64,000 nt of DNA from Rhodospirillales bacterium (GCA_003165335.1 PLTD01000060.1:1-64000); one strand, 5' to 3'. Shown: positions 18,389-29,614, counted from the stretch's first letter. The notes: generated by a model from the letters alone, not told the origin. A program made the numbers and translations.

Positions 18389-20563
18389 ATGGAATCGACC
18401 TCACCGGTGAAGGATGTCGAGACCCCTATTGTCGTGCTCGCACGCGATACGGACCGGCTTCTCAATCGGGAATTATCCTGGCTGGCATTCGATCAGCGTG
18501 TTCTTGAAGAAGCTCAAAATCCGCATCATCCGCTGCTTGAACGCGTTCGTTTCCTATCGATCATGTCTTCGAACCTGGACGAGTTCTTCATGGTCAGGGT
18601 TGCTGGGTTGAAGCAGCAGGTCTTGGCGGGCGTTGTCACGCCAAGTGCCGACGGACTGACGCCGATCCAACAGCTTCGCGCGGTCAGGGATCGCGTACAG
18701 GATATGATGGTAGATGCCCGCAACACTTGGCACACGCTACGCCGCGAGTTGCGGGAAAGCGGCATCGCGGTCATCGACGCAGCGGAACTCAGCGAGACTG
18801 AGCATGATTGGTTGGAAGCAAAGTTTCTGGGGGACATATTCCCGATTCTAACGCCACTCGCGATGGGGCCAACTCATTCATTTCCATTCATTGCCAATCG
18901 GGGAATCGCACTAGCAGTCCAAATGTTCGACGACCGCGCTGGGCGAGATCTGGATGCCTTGGTGCCGATACCGTCACAGCTTGAGCGGTTCGTCGCGCTC
19001 CCAGGGGCTGAGACACGCTTTATCCCTTTGGAGCAGGTGATCCTACTGTTTCTGAATTATTTGTTCCCGCCGTTCGCTTTGCGGGCGTCGGGCGTTTTTC
19101 GAATTCTGCGTGACAGCGACCTCGAAGTCGATGACATCGACATAGAGGAAGATGCACATCACCTGATGCAGAATATCGAGAGCGCGCTCAAGCGCCGTCG
19201 TCGCGGCAACGTAATTCGCTTGAATGCCAGCGACGACATGTCGTCCGATCTGCTTGATTTTTTGACCGAGGAGCTCGGTGTGCCCCACGAAGATGTCAGC
19301 ATATCCGAGGGGCTGATAGGCCTGGTCGATATTAAACAGCTTATCATCGACACACGGCCGGACCTCTTGTTCACACCTTATACTGCTCGTTTTCCTGAAC
19401 GCATTAGGGACTTCGGGGGTGACTGCTTCGCGGCTATTCAGGCCAAAGATATCGTCGTCCACCATCCGTACGAGAGTTTTGACGTCGTCGTGCAGTTCCT
19501 GCGTCAAGCAGCGCATGACCCGGATGTCGTGGCAATAAAGCAAACGCTTTACCGAACATCCAACGATTCTCCGATCATTAGGGCGTTGATCGAGGCTGCT
19601 GAAGCCGGCAAATCTGTAACAGCCTCAGTCGAGCTCAAGGCGCGCTTCGATGAGGAGGCAAATCTTCGTTGGGCTCGGGATCTCGAACGGGCCGGCGCGC
19701 AGGTTGTGTTCGGATTTGTCGACTTGAAGATCCACGCCAAGACCTCTTTGGTCGTAAGGCGAGAAGGCGGGACGCTCAGGTCCTACGTGCACTATGGCAC
19801 CGGGAATTATCATCCGGTTACTGCGAAGGTCTATACCGACCTTTCCTTTTTTACCTGCGATCCCGTGCTGACACGGGACGCGCAGCGCATGTTCAATTTT
19901 ATGACCGGCTATGCCCAGCCTGATGCATTAGAAAAAGTCGCAATTTCTCCAATCAACCTGCGACGGACGATCGTCGGGCTGATCGAGGACGAAATTCGTC
20001 ATGCGGAGAAAGGACGACCGGCTCAGATTTGGGCAAAAGTGAACAGCTTGGTGGATCCTGAGATGATTGATCTATTGTATCGCGCGTCTGCATCCGGAGT
20101 TGAGATCGAACTTATCGTGCGCGGCATCTGCTGTCTGCGACCTGGTGTCCCCGGTCTTTCTGAGCGAATAAAGGTTCGCAGCCTCGTGGGCCGTTTCTTG
20201 GAGCATGCTCGCATCTTATGCTTCGGTGCTGGCCATTCTCTCCCGTCAAAGCACATGAAGCTCTATATTTCTTCCGCCGACTGGATGCAGCGAAATCTGG
20301 ACCATCGTATCGAAACGTTGGTACCGCTGGAAAATCCAACAGTACGCCAGCAGGTTTTCGATCAGATTATGGTTGCCAATCTCAAAGACGATACGCAAAG
20401 CTGGCAGATGCTGCCCGACGGGACCTACTCTCGGATCAAATCGGGCCGAAATCCATTTTCAGCCCATAATTATTTCATGACAAATCCGAGCCTTTCCGGG
20501 CGTGGTAGTGCGTTGCAAGAAACCCGTAACCCGCCCCGATTACAGCTTAAGTCCAGTTTGTGA
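18389..20563 (+). CDS. ppk1: Polyphosphate kinase 1
   Basis: RLLNRELSWLAFDQRVLEEA, SSNLDEFFMVRVAGLK, HAKTSLVVRREGG, HYGTGNYHPVTAKVYTDLSFFT. Confidence 0.97.
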   Translation: MESTSPVKDVETPIVVLARDTDRLLNRELSWLAFDQRVLEEAQNPHHPLLERVRFLSIMSSNLDEFFMVRVAGLKQQVLAGVVTPSADGLTPIQQLRAVRDRVQDMMVDARNTWHTLRRELRESGIAVIDAAELSETEHDWLEAKFLGDIFPILTPLAMGPTHSFPFIANRGIALAVQMFDDRAGRDLDALVPIPSQLERFVALPGAETRFIPLEQVILLFLNYLFPPFALRASGVFRILRDSDLEVDDIDIEEDAHHLMQNIESALKRRRRGNVIRLNASDDMSSDLLDFLTEELGVPHEDVSISEGLIGLVDIKQLIIDTRPDLLFTPYTARFPERIRDFGGDCFAAIQAKDIVVHHPYESFDVVVQFLRQAAHDPDVVAIKQTLYRTSNDSPIIRALIEAAEAGKSVTASVELKARFDEEANLRWARDLERAGAQVVFGFVDLKIHAKTSLVVRREGGTLRSYVHYGTGNYHPVTAKVYTDLSFFTCDPVLTRDAQRMFNFMTGYAQPDALEKVAISPINLRRTIVGLIEDEIRHAEKGRPAQIWAKVNSLVDPEMIDLLYRASASGVEIELIVRGICCLRPGVPGLSERIKVRSLVGRFLEHARILCFGAGHSLPSKHMKLYISSADWMQRNLDHRIETLVPLENPTVRQQVFDQIMVANLKDDTQSWQMLPDGTYSRIKSGRNPFSAHNYFMTNPSLSGRGSALQETRNPPRLQLKSSL

Positions 20564-22113
20564 CGGAGTTTGTAGGGCGCCAGCGCGCTCGCAGGGCGGT
20601 GCGGACGCGAAGCGCCACACCGAGCAGTCAACGCGTTGCAGTGATCGATATTGGATCTAACTCCGTTCGACTTGTCGTATTCGATGGTCTGTCGCGTGCA
20701 CCAATTCCGCTGTTCAACGAGAAAGTCTTTGCCGCACTGGGAAAGACCGTCGGCGAGACCGGGAGGTTGAATCCGTCGGGCGTCGAACAGGCGTTTTCGA
20801 CGTTAACCCGATTCAGTCTGCTGCTTAAGGCGATGAAGGTCGAGGCGTGCCATGTGGTTGCCACTGCCGCGGTGCGCGATGCCGCTGATGGGGCCGGCTT
20901 CCTTCAGGAGGTGAAGGCACGATCCGAACTGGATGTAACGATCATAAGCGGCGAGGAAGAGGGACGACTTTCCGCTGAAGGCGTTCTGTCCGGTATCCCC
21001 GAGGCGGACGGCGCAATGGGAGATATGGGAGGCGGCTCGGTCGAGCTTGTTCAAATCAAGAACGGCGTTGTCGGTGAGCGCACCACCATGCCCTTCGGAC
21101 CGTTTCGGCTGATTGCCATGGGCGGCTCGCGGAGTACGCAAGTGTCGATGGTTGAATCGCGACTGGCAACTCTGCCTTGGCTGCCGGAGGTTCGTGGGGC
21201 GGCGGTGTATGCCGTAGGGGGCATTTGGCGGGCCTTTGCTAAAGTTCATATGGAGCATATTGGTCATCCGCTCCATATCATCCATCATTATGCGATCAAT
21301 GCGGTCGAAGCGATTGAGTTTGCGCAGCTTTTGTCGAGACAGAGCCGAGTGTCGCTCGAGGGGTCGGGCATTTCGCGCCGCCGGGTCGAAGCACTCCCCT
21401 ATGCGGCCATGTTTATGGAGTGTCTTCTGAAGCGCGCCCTTCCAGACAAGCTGGTATTTTCGGCTTACGGCCTACGCGAGGGCATTTTACATGACTTGCT
21501 CCCCTCCGAAACGCGTGCACTCGATCCGCTATTGTCGGCTTGCGACGAACTTGCTGGAAGGATCGGACGCTTCGGCGATGCACAAGCGCTTGTGTCCTGG
21601 ATCAGGCCCCTCGGCCAGCCCTTCGCGACGCAACCTCGTCTATGTACGGCCACCTGCTTGCTGAGTGATATCGGCTGGCTTGAGCATCCTGACTACCGCA
21701 GTGAACAGGCGTACCTCAGAGCGATACGAACTCCTCTTGGGGGGATAGACCACATGGGACGCGCCTTTATCGCGTTGGCGCTGCACCTGCGTTATGGAGG
21801 GAGAGTTGACGACCCGGTGGCGTTTGCCGCTCACGCGCTACTCACCGAGCAGGAAGTCGCGGATTCGGCATTGCTGGGTTTGGCGCTAAGGCTTGCCTAC
21901 ACGCTATGTGGCGGGGCTCTATCGTTGCTTGACGCAGCCTCGCTGACGCGTGACCGAGATCGCGTGATCCTGCGGATCGCACCGGAGTTCGCCGATCTTT
22001 TGGTCGATGTCGTCGAGCGTCGTTTGGAGGCTGTCGCCAAGCTGCTGGGATTGTCTGCCGAAATTATGATTGCTCCACTACCAGCCCCAATAAGAGACGC
22101 AATGACGCGATAG
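20560..22113 (+). CDS. ppx: Exopolyphosphatase (Ppx/GppA family)
   Basis: VAVIDIGSNSVRLVVFD, MGDMGGGSVELVQI; translationally coupled to ppk1 (4-bp overlap, GTG start). Confidence 0.95.
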   Translation: MTEFVGRQRARRAVRTRSATPSSQRVAVIDIGSNSVRLVVFDGLSRAPIPLFNEKVFAALGKTVGETGRLNPSGVEQAFSTLTRFSLLLKAMKVEACHVVATAAVRDAADGAGFLQEVKARSELDVTIISGEEEGRLSAEGVLSGIPEADGAMGDMGGGSVELVQIKNGVVGERTTMPFGPFRLIAMGGSRSTQVSMVESRLATLPWLPEVRGAAVYAVGGIWRAFAKVHMEHIGHPLHIIHHYAINAVEAIEFAQLLSRQSRVSLEGSGISRRRVEALPYAAMFMECLLKRALPDKLVFSAYGLREGILHDLLPSETRALDPLLSACDELAGRIGRFGDAQALVSWIRPLGQPFATQPRLCTATCLLSDIGWLEHPDYRSEQAYLRAIRTPLGGIDHMGRAFIALALHLRYGGRVDDPVAFAAHALLTEQEVADSALLGLALRLAYTLCGGALSLLDAASLTRDRDRVILRIAPEFADLLVDVVERRLEAVAKLLGLSAEIMIAPLPAPIRDAMTR

Positions 22114-22122
22114 GAACGGCCT

Positions 22123-23262
22123 TTAACCGACCGGAATTATCTTCACACGGCCTCGTTCAAGCCCGAGCATCAACTTTCCGTCGCGCAGAGCCTCGGCATC
22201 GGAACCAAAAAGCTCGTAACGCCAGCCCGATAAACCACCGTGCCCCGCTGCGATGCGCTCCAATTGATCGGTGGTGGCGAGCAAGCGTGCAGCGACTCCA
22301 TTCTTTTCCGCCTTGTGCTTGAGGAGAACCTTGAGCAATTCGACTGTCGAGCCGAGATTTCCAGGGGTTTCCGCAATTGTTTCCGGTTTCGGCAACGTAT
22401 CTGGCGACATTGCCATGACGCGCTCGATTGCTTCGATAACCGCAACGCCCCATTTGCCTTCGGCAAACCCACCAGGCAGGCCGCGTGTTCGGGCCAGCTG
22501 CGCCGTCGTTGTCGGCAGATGCGAGGCCAGTTCAATCAATGCTTCGTCGCGCAGTATGCGCCCCCGCGGCATGTCTCGCTTTTGTGCCTCGATCTCGCGC
22601 CAGGCTGCGAGCGCCTTTAAGGCGGCGAGAGTCCGCGGTTTGGGGTTGCGAAGCTTTAGTCGCCGCCAGGATTCAGCCGGGTCCAGGCGATAGATGGCGG
22701 GATCGCTAAGCACCGCCATATCCGCTTCCAGCCATGTCTCGCGGCCTGTTTTCTCGAGTTGGTCGCGAAGTTTTTCATAGACCGTTCTCAGATGGATGAC
22801 ATCGTCGAGGGCGTATGCCAATTGTCGTTCGGTTAAGGGGCGATAAGACCAGTCAGTGAATCGGCTCGATTTGTCGACTGCTGCTTTGGCCAGTTTGGCT
22901 ACGAGCGACTCGTAGCTGGCGCTTTCGCCGAAACCGCAAACCATCGCAGCGACCTGGCTGTCGAAAATCGGGCTAGGGACCTTGCCGGTAGCATGAAAAA
23001 ATATCTCCAAGTCCTGTCTGCCCGCATGGAAGACTTTCAGAACGTCTGGGGATTGCATGAGATCGTAAAGCGGCGCCAGGTCGATCCCTGGTGCCAGCGG
23101 GTCAATCGCCGCGACGGAGGTCGGACCGGCTAGCTGGACCAGGCAGAGCTTGGGCCAATAAGTCTGGTCGCGTAGAAACTCGGTATCGACGGCTACGAAG
23201 TCGGCAGAGGCCTGTTCCTTGCAAAACTGGGCCAATGTTTCGGTATCAGTGATTAGATTCAT
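22123..23262 (-). CDS. rnd: Ribonuclease D
   Basis: FVAVDTEFLRDQTYWPKLCLVQLA, VFHAGRQDLEIFF, YALDDVIHLRTVYEKL; start chosen at MNLITDTETL (ORF track overextends to 23784). Confidence 0.95.
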   Translation of the reverse strand: MNLITDTETLAQFCKEQASADFVAVDTEFLRDQTYWPKLCLVQLAGPTSVAAIDPLAPGIDLAPLYDLMQSPDVLKVFHAGRQDLEIFFHATGKVPSPIFDSQVAAMVCGFGESASYESLVAKLAKAAVDKSSRFTDWSYRPLTERQLAYALDDVIHLRTVYEKLRDQLEKTGRETWLEADMAVLSDPAIYRLDPAESWRRLKLRNPKPRTLAALKALAAWREIEAQKRDMPRGRILRDEALIELASHLPTTTAQLARTRGLPGGFAEGKWGVAVIEAIERVMAMSPDTLPKPETIAETPGNLGSTVELLKVLLKHKAEKNGVAARLLATTDQLERIAAGHGGLSGWRYELFGSDAEALRDGKLMLGLERGRVKIIPVG

Positions 23263-23367
23263 TCTGGCAGTTATACCGTTCGTTTGCGGTATGAATAGGG
23301 GCGGTTCTTGACATCCTAGCCTAAACTGACCTTCTTCCCGCCGAATCCCTTCTTGAGGCTCTCTACT

Positions 23368-25191
23368 ATGCATCCCTACCGCACTCATTCCTGCGGCGCA
23401 CTGCGCGTCACCGATGTAGGCGCCACGACCCGCATTTCCGGATGGGTGCATCGCAAACGTGACCACGGCAATTTGCTCTTCGTCGATCTGCGTGATCATT
23501 TCGGCGTTACCCAGTGTGTGGTCGATAGTGATAACCCCCATTTCGTTGCACTCGAAGGATTGCGGGTCGAATCCGTTGTTACCATCACGGGTCATGTCGT
23601 GGCGCGCAGTGCAGAGACGGTGAACCCGAAACTCGCGACCGGGGATGTCGAGGTGCGTGTCGAAGCTCTGACCGTACAGTCGCGGGCTGATTTGTTGCCT
23701 TTGCAGGTCAACAGCGAGACCGATGCCGCGGAGGAAATCCGACTTCGCTATCGGTTCCTGGATTTGCGACGCGACAAGATTCATCGCAATATTCTGCTGC
23801 GCTCAGCGGTCATATCCAGCCTGCGCCGCCGAATGCTGGACCAGGGCTTCACCGAGTTTCAGACCCCGATCCTGACCGCCTCCAGCCCAGAGGGCGCGCG
23901 CGACTTTCTGGTGCCCAGTCGACTACACCCCGGCACCTTTTACGCACTGCCCCAGGCGCCGCAGCAGTTCAAGCAGTTGCTTATGGTGGCAGGCTTCGAC
24001 CGCTATTTCCAAATCGCACCTTGTTTCCGAGACGAAGATAGTCGTGCCGACCGAAGCCCAGGGGAGTTCTACCAGCTCGATTTCGAGATGTCTTTTGTCA
24101 CTCAGGAAGATGTTTTCGCGGCGATTGAACCCGTGCTGCATGGCGTGTTTGAGGAGTTCGCCGGATGGACTGGCGACGGACGGACTGTCTCGGCCTTACC
24201 TTTTCCGCGCATCCCGTTCGAAGAGTCTATGCTGCGATATGGCAGCGATAAGCCGGATCTGCGTAACCCGTTGGTGATCACCGACGTTACGCGCGTGTTT
24301 GCACGCGATGACGTCGAATTCCGGGCCTTCAAGGGCACAATCGAAAAAGGCGGCGTTGTGCGCGCGCTCCGCGTTCCCGGCGTAGGCGCAAAGCCACGCA
24401 GTTTCTTCGATAAGCTGAACGATTGGGCGCGCGAGCAGGGCGCTCCGGGGCTTGGTTATATTATCATCGAGGGCGATGCGGGTAAGGGGCCGATTGCAAA
24501 GTTCGTTCCCCCGGAAGCTTTGGCCGCTCTGATTGAAGAGACCGGCCTGGTATCAGGTGACGCGGTATTCTTTGTCTGCGATCAAAAAGGTCCGGCGGCC
24601 AAGTTGGCAGGGCTTGCCCGTACGCGAATCGCGGATGAACTTGGCCTGATCGACAAAAGTCGGTTCGAGTTCTGTTGGATCGTGGATTTCCCCATGTATG
24701 AGTTGAATGAGGAAACCGGGCAGGTCGATTTCAGCCATAACCCCTTCTCAATGCCGCAGGGTGGGCTTGAGGCCCTAGAAACTCAGGATCCCCTGACCAT
24801 CAAGGCTTTTCAGTACGATATCGTCTGTAACGGTGTGGAGCTTTCTTCCGGCGCGATCCGAAATCATTTGCCCGAGATCATGGTCAAGGCCTTCGCCATC
24901 GCCGGCTATAGTGAGGAAGTGCTCGAAGCGCGCTTCGGAGGCATGATGTCGGCCTTCCGTCTGGGGGCTCCGCCCCACGGTGGCTCAGCTCCTGGGGTTG
25001 ATCGCATCGTCATGCTGCTGGCCGACGAACCGAATATTCGCGAGGTCATCGCCTTCCCGCTGAACCAGAAGGCTGAAGATTTGCTTATGGGTGCGCCTGC
25101 ACCAGTGGATCCGGCGCGTCTGAGGGATATCCATGTAAAGCTCGATCTGCCCAAGGCGAAACTCGCATCCGCCGCCAAGCCAGTGGAATAG
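23368..25191 (+). CDS. aspS: Aspartyl-tRNA synthetase
   Basis: [57 protein letters not shown]. Confidence 0.97.
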   Translation: MHPYRTHSCGALRVTDVGATTRISGWVHRKRDHGNLLFVDLRDHFGVTQCVVDSDNPHFVALEGLRVESVVTITGHVVARSAETVNPKLATGDVEVRVEALTVQSRADLLPLQVNSETDAAEEIRLRYRFLDLRRDKIHRNILLRSAVISSLRRRMLDQGFTEFQTPILTASSPEGARDFLVPSRLHPGTFYALPQAPQQFKQLLMVAGFDRYFQIAPCFRDEDSRADRSPGEFYQLDFEMSFVTQEDVFAAIEPVLHGVFEEFAGWTGDGRTVSALPFPRIPFEESMLRYGSDKPDLRNPLVITDVTRVFARDDVEFRAFKGTIEKGGVVRALRVPGVGAKPRSFFDKLNDWAREQGAPGLGYIIIEGDAGKGPIAKFVPPEALAALIEETGLVSGDAVFFVCDQKGPAAKLAGLARTRIADELGLIDKSRFEFCWIVDFPMYELNEETGQVDFSHNPFSMPQGGLEALETQDPLTIKAFQYDIVCNGVELSSGAIRNHLPEIMVKAFAIAGYSEEVLEARFGGMMSAFRLGAPPHGGSAPGVDRIVMLLADEPNIREVIAFPLNQKAEDLLMGAPAPVDPARLRDIHVKLDLPKAKLASAAKPVE

Positions 25192-25200
25192 CGGTAACTG

Positions 25201-27366
25201 TCAGCGCTGCAGGGCGGCTACCTGAGTGCTGGTAAAGGCAAGTCGTTCGCCCTGTATGCGTACGGTGTAAATCAACAACGCTGCGGTCAGAGAGGGGTGA
25301 TGCTGACTCAATCGATCGTAAGCGGCTCTGCTTAGCGCCCATACCGACGCGTTGGCATCAACCCTCAGGCTCGCAGTACGGGGCACGCAAAGAAAGAACC
25401 CGACTTCACCCAAGATCGTGTTCGAGCCGAACATGCGGTGCCGGATCGGCGGCAGACCGGGGCGCTCAACTTCGACACTGACGCGTCCGTGTTCAACGAG
25501 AAACAAAGTGTCCGTCGGGTCACCGGTCCGGCATAGAAAACCATCTTCGGCGATTTGTGCGGGCTCAAGCTCCTTGATGAGGTGGCGCGCTCGCTCGGCG
25601 CTGCCAAGCGCTTCGGTTAGCCATATGCTGAGTGGTCGTTGAACCGCAATATTCAGCGTGACGTGATCAAGAAGGGTGTTTTCCGCATGCTCCAGCGCTT
25701 CGTCCAGGCTTTCGTATAGCAAGACCGCCTTGTTCAATGCACCTGAATCGCTCATGATATGGCGGATTTCTGCGGATGGACAGACAACTATTTGGAGAGT
25801 TTTGGAGTCGCTCAGCAGCTCATGAATCCGCCGCAGGCTGGAGCCTGCCGACGAATCGATGCCGTCGACGGCGGTGAAATCGAAAATAACGACCACGGGC
25901 CGTTTAGTGTGAATCATCGCCACCACTCTTTCCTGCAGGCGATAGGCGGAGCCGAAGAACATGAAACTGGCCAGCTGAAGAATTTGGACGTGATCGCTAT
26001 TGTTTGCGATTACCGCCATTTCTTCCGACGACCGCACCAACGATGATGAGCGTTCGGCTATTGTCAGTTGGCGTTTTACGATATCGACCCGGCTCACACT
26101 CACCGCGAAAATAATACATCCGCTGACGATGCCGATTAGCAGTCCGATGAGAACTCCGAATAGCGCGATCGTGACAACCATGATTGGAATAAGCAGCCAT
26201 TCCAGTAGAGAGAGTTTCCCTCGGCTGAGAACAACTTGCCGCCACATCGACTGGGTGCCGATATCCAGTAACAGTCCGGCGAGGACAAAACGCGGTATAA
26301 ACCCCACAATTCCAATACCACCGGCAAGTAACGCAAGAGTAATGGCGGCCGCGACAACACCAGCTACACGCCCTGTGCCGCCGGCCTCTTGAGCCATGGT
26401 CGTGCGATTTATGGATATATTCCCCGAAAAGCCACCCAGCAGCCCTGAAGCGATGTTTGCCAACCCGTGAACTCGCAGTTCCCGGTCGAGATCGATGTCT
26501 ACTCTGGCAGATTGCTCCAGGCCGGTGGAGGCCAACAAGACGGACAATGCCGCCATGATGGCAATGGCAGCTATCTCAGGCCAAGCGGTCAAAATCGCCA
26601 TCCAATCCACATGCCAGAAATTCGAATGGAGTGCTGGAAGTATAACGAATGCTTCATCCTTAACGTTGAACATCCAGTGTTCAATATTGAGGGGAAGGCC
26701 CCATTTCTGGAGTAGGCCGAACGCCAAGTCTGTAATGATGACTGCGCTTATAATCGCGACGGGCAGCGTCGCGAAGTGCTTGAAGCGCGCTGTCAGCCTG
26801 GAAAGAGCAATAGACCATCCGATTGTGATTGCTGCCATTGCAGCAATTTCCGGGTTGGCGAATTGCGGGACGGTCATCAATTTAATTGGGATTCCCGTTG
26901 AAATCCGGATCGCACCTAGGGCCATAAGCCCGCCGGACGCACCGCGGAACCCTGCTAGAACCGGGAAGGGGATAAAGCGGCCCAGGCGTCCAAGACGGTT
27001 GAGTCCGAGCAAATATAGAGAGGCGCCGCAAACCACGCTCGATACGGCGATCGCGGCGAGAGCGAGATAAAGCGCTCCATTGCCGGACTGTGCCGTTAGA
27101 GCCGGGCCAAGGGTGGCCATCATCGCGGCTAAGAACGCTACCGAGTTACTATCCCCGCCAGAGACTGAAATTGGAAAGCTGCTTAATAATGAAACGACGA
27201 CTCCAGTAACACCGGCGCATATTAACGCTGTTGCTATTCCTTGACCTAAATATGGCTGAAGGGGCCCCGAAAATATCAACGCTCCATAAGAAAAGCAGTA
27301 AGCAATTGATACTAATGATGTGACAATTCCGGCGCTCGAGTCCTTTATTATATTCGATATTTTCAT
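25201..27366 (-). CDS. SulP family anion transporter with STAS and C-terminal cyclic-nucleotide-binding-like domain
   Basis: N-terminal SulP membrane domain; VVVIFDFTAVDGIDSSAGSSLRRIHELL (STAS); LFLVEHGRVSVEVERPG...LGEVGFFLCVPRTASLRVDANASVWALSR (cNMP-like). Confidence 0.88.
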   Translation of the reverse strand: MKISNIIKDSSAGIVTSLVSIAYCFSYGALIFSGPLQPYLGQGIATALICAGVTGVVVSLLSSFPISVSGGDSNSVAFLAAMMATLGPALTAQSGNGALYLALAAIAVSSVVCGASLYLLGLNRLGRLGRFIPFPVLAGFRGASGGLMALGAIRISTGIPIKLMTVPQFANPEIAAMAAITIGWSIALSRLTARFKHFATLPVAIISAVIITDLAFGLLQKWGLPLNIEHWMFNVKDEAFVILPALHSNFWHVDWMAILTAWPEIAAIAIMAALSVLLASTGLEQSARVDIDLDRELRVHGLANIASGLLGGFSGNISINRTTMAQEAGGTGRVAGVVAAAITLALLAGGIGIVGFIPRFVLAGLLLDIGTQSMWRQVVLSRGKLSLLEWLLIPIMVVTIALFGVLIGLLIGIVSGCIIFAVSVSRVDIVKRQLTIAERSSSLVRSSEEMAVIANNSDHVQILQLASFMFFGSAYRLQERVVAMIHTKRPVVVIFDFTAVDGIDSSAGSSLRRIHELLSDSKTLQIVVCPSAEIRHIMSDSGALNKAVLLYESLDEALEHAENTLLDHVTLNIAVQRPLSIWLTEALGSAERARHLIKELEPAQIAEDGFLCRTGDPTDTLFLVEHGRVSVEVERPGLPPIRHRMFGSNTILGEVGFFLCVPRTASLRVDANASVWALSRAAYDRLSQHHPSLTAALLIYTVRIQGERLAFTSTQVAALQR

Positions 27367-27619
27367 TGTTGTTCTGTGTTATAACAATAAATTAGCCCTA
27401 ATGTATTCAACATTTCTGATGTAAACTAGATGGTATTGTTGTTTAACGAAGGACTAAAACACGATTCCGACAGAGTATCATAACAACAGTTTATAAATGC
27501 CAAACATTGTCGGCAAATTGTTTTCGATCCCGATCAAGCTCAAAACTATCCGTTAATCCGAAACGCCTGATAGAGTTGATTTTAAGCGGGAGGCCTGCGT
27601 TGCGCAAAGTGGGGGATAG

Positions 27620-28588
27620 ATGTCAAGGCTGACACGACGCAGCGTCCTGCGGCTGGCGGGTGGCGGCTTTGCCTCGTTCGCAGGCTCTCCCGGCGCCAGA
27701 TCCCTGCAGAATACGGCGCTGGATTTCGCAGTTCCGCGTGGCGCATGCGATTGTCACGTTCATGTCATTGGCGACGCAGACCGCTTTCCAATGGCGCCCC
27801 TGCGGACCTACACACCACCGTTGGCTTCTCCGGAAGACCTTATTGCGTCGCTTCGTATGCTGCGTCTCGAGCGGGTTGTTATCGTTCAGCCAACCTTCTA
27901 CGGGACGGACAATTCCGCGATGCTCGACGGGATACAGAAAGTGGGCCCGCGACGAGCTCGAGGCGTAGCTGTAATCGACAACGCTACAACTTCCTCGGAT
28001 CTGAACAAGATGCGAAACGCCGGAGTACGGGGCATCCGCGTCAATCTCGAAACTATTGGTGTTGTCGATCCGGAAATTGCTCGGGTAACCCTTAAGACAG
28101 CGATTGAGCAGGCTAGACAGCAGGGCTGGCATATTCAGCTTTATACACGTCTCTCCATAATCTCGGCGCTTGTCAAAGATATGGAAGATTGCCCAGTGCC
28201 GATAGTATTCGATCATTTTGCCGGCGCTCAGGCTGCCCTGGGTCCGATGCAGCCCGGCTTTGAAACCGTACTTCGGTTGGTCAGTTCCGCCAGAGCCTAT
28301 GTCAAAATATCAGGTGCCTATCGCGCTTCGAGATCCTTGCCCCCTTATTCCGACGTAGAACCGCTCGCCAAGGCACTCGTTGCGGCGAATCCGGATCGGA
28401 TCCTTTGGGGTAGTGATTGGCCGCACACCGATGCAACGCACATTCAAGGACGCGCCGCTACCGACATAACGCCGTTTTTGCCGATCGACGACGCCCTCGT
28501 TTTTGATCAGTTGCCGCATTGGGTTCCGGATCCAGCGATTCGGCGGAAAATTCTTATGGATAATCCCACACGACTATATGGATTTTAG
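27620..28588 (+). CDS. Amidohydrolase-2/PDC-lactonase-like TIM-barrel hydrolase with twin-arginine-type N-terminus
   Basis: MSRLTRRSVLRLAGGGFASF; GACDCHVHVIGD, VIVQPTFYGTDN, ILWGSDWPHTD. Confidence 0.82.
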   Translation: MSRLTRRSVLRLAGGGFASFAGSPGARSLQNTALDFAVPRGACDCHVHVIGDADRFPMAPLRTYTPPLASPEDLIASLRMLRLERVVIVQPTFYGTDNSAMLDGIQKVGPRRARGVAVIDNATTSSDLNKMRNAGVRGIRVNLETIGVVDPEIARVTLKTAIEQARQQGWHIQLYTRLSIISALVKDMEDCPVPIVFDHFAGAQAALGPMQPGFETVLRLVSSARAYVKISGAYRASRSLPPYSDVEPLAKALVAANPDRILWGSDWPHTDATHIQGRAATDITPFLPIDDALVFDQLPHWVPDPAIRRKILMDNPTRLYGF

Positions 28589-28690
28589 GTTGCCGGGCGC
28601 ACTTGCCAGCTGATGCCTTGTCGTCGGCATCTTTGTTCAATACCGTGATCGCCATCTTGGGCCAATCCTGCGCATAGACGGGGTAGTGCA

Positions 28691-29509
28691 TTGCCTGTAG
28701 GGGAAATAACCAATCTGCGGCGTCGGGAAGGTCGGCTCCGCCGGCTGTTGAAAAGATGGAGCCTGTGGGCGCCCTTGCTTATCGGCGCTCTCGCGGGGGC
28801 GGTTGCGATTCTGTCTTCCGGTTCATTCCAGCGATGTATGGTCGATAGCACGCGCGGGACCGGCTTTGCTCGAACCTCATTGCTGACCTTCCGCTGTGTC
28901 GGCGGTTTCGTGGTCGATTATGATGGTGCGATAACCGCTGTCACTACCGGTGTAATCGGAATCATAATCTTTGTATTGTGGGTCTATCTCTCGGACGTAC
29001 TGAAGACGGCCTCCGCGCAATCTGAGCTGATCCGTCACTCCGTCGAACTTACCCGAGCAGCGCTCGTTACGACCTATCCTCCAGCCCTTATTTTCCGGGG
29101 GTTTGGTTTGGTGGAGCGCAATTTCGGTGAGAACCAAAAGCTACAGGTGAGCTTCACCGTGACCAATAAGGGCGGCACGACGGCTACAATTACCGAAACC
29201 GGCGCTGCGGTTTTGGTGATCGAATCGTCGCAAATCCCCGGCGATGTCGCCTTCGTACGGCGGGCAATTACCAGCGTCGGTTTGCGAAGCGGTGAGGCGA
29301 GTCACTGGCCGGTATCTTCGGCTGCCAATCTGACAGCGGCGGAATCCAATTTATTGTGGCAAGGCTCCGCGAAGATTGTCTCTATCGGATACTTTACCTA
29401 CCGGGACGATTTCGGAACCGTAAGGAACAGCGGATTTTGCCGGGAATACGATATGGCGCGCCGTCGCTGGTCCGTCGTCAACGATCCGGATTACGAATAC
29501 GCATATTGA
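28691..29509 (+). CDS. Hypothetical membrane protein with two N-terminal TM segments
   Basis: Long ORF, hydrophobic segments LLIGALAGAVAILSS and TGVIGIIIFVLWVYL. Confidence 0.55.
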   Translation: MPVGEITNLRRREGRLRRLLKRWSLWAPLLIGALAGAVAILSSGSFQRCMVDSTRGTGFARTSLLTFRCVGGFVVDYDGAITAVTTGVIGIIIFVLWVYLSDVLKTASAQSELIRHSVELTRAALVTTYPPALIFRGFGLVERNFGENQKLQVSFTVTNKGGTTATITETGAAVLVIESSQIPGDVAFVRRAITSVGLRSGEASHWPVSSAANLTAAESNLLWQGSAKIVSIGYFTYRDDFGTVRNSGFCREYDMARRRWSVVNDPDYEYAY

Positions 29510-29614
29510 CGGCGATCCGCGTTAATGGTTGCCGATCTTCGCGCCTATTTGAGAAAAATAGCTTTGTCGCCCCGTATTAGCGGGGGTAAATGGGCTTCCT
29601 GTCGGGGCGCCGCG

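Noticed and set aside
18243-18413. Possible 56-aa + strand membrane peptide (MSNLSVFFAICAFDQLVFGSAFVAILLC...) between sixA and ppk1
   Set aside because: No family recognised, overlaps sixA start and ppk1 start; no way to separate it from chance here.
22123-23784. 553-aa version of the RNase D ORF
   Set aside because: The first about 174 codons are an antisense reading of aspS 5' sequence; the real rnd starts at 23262.
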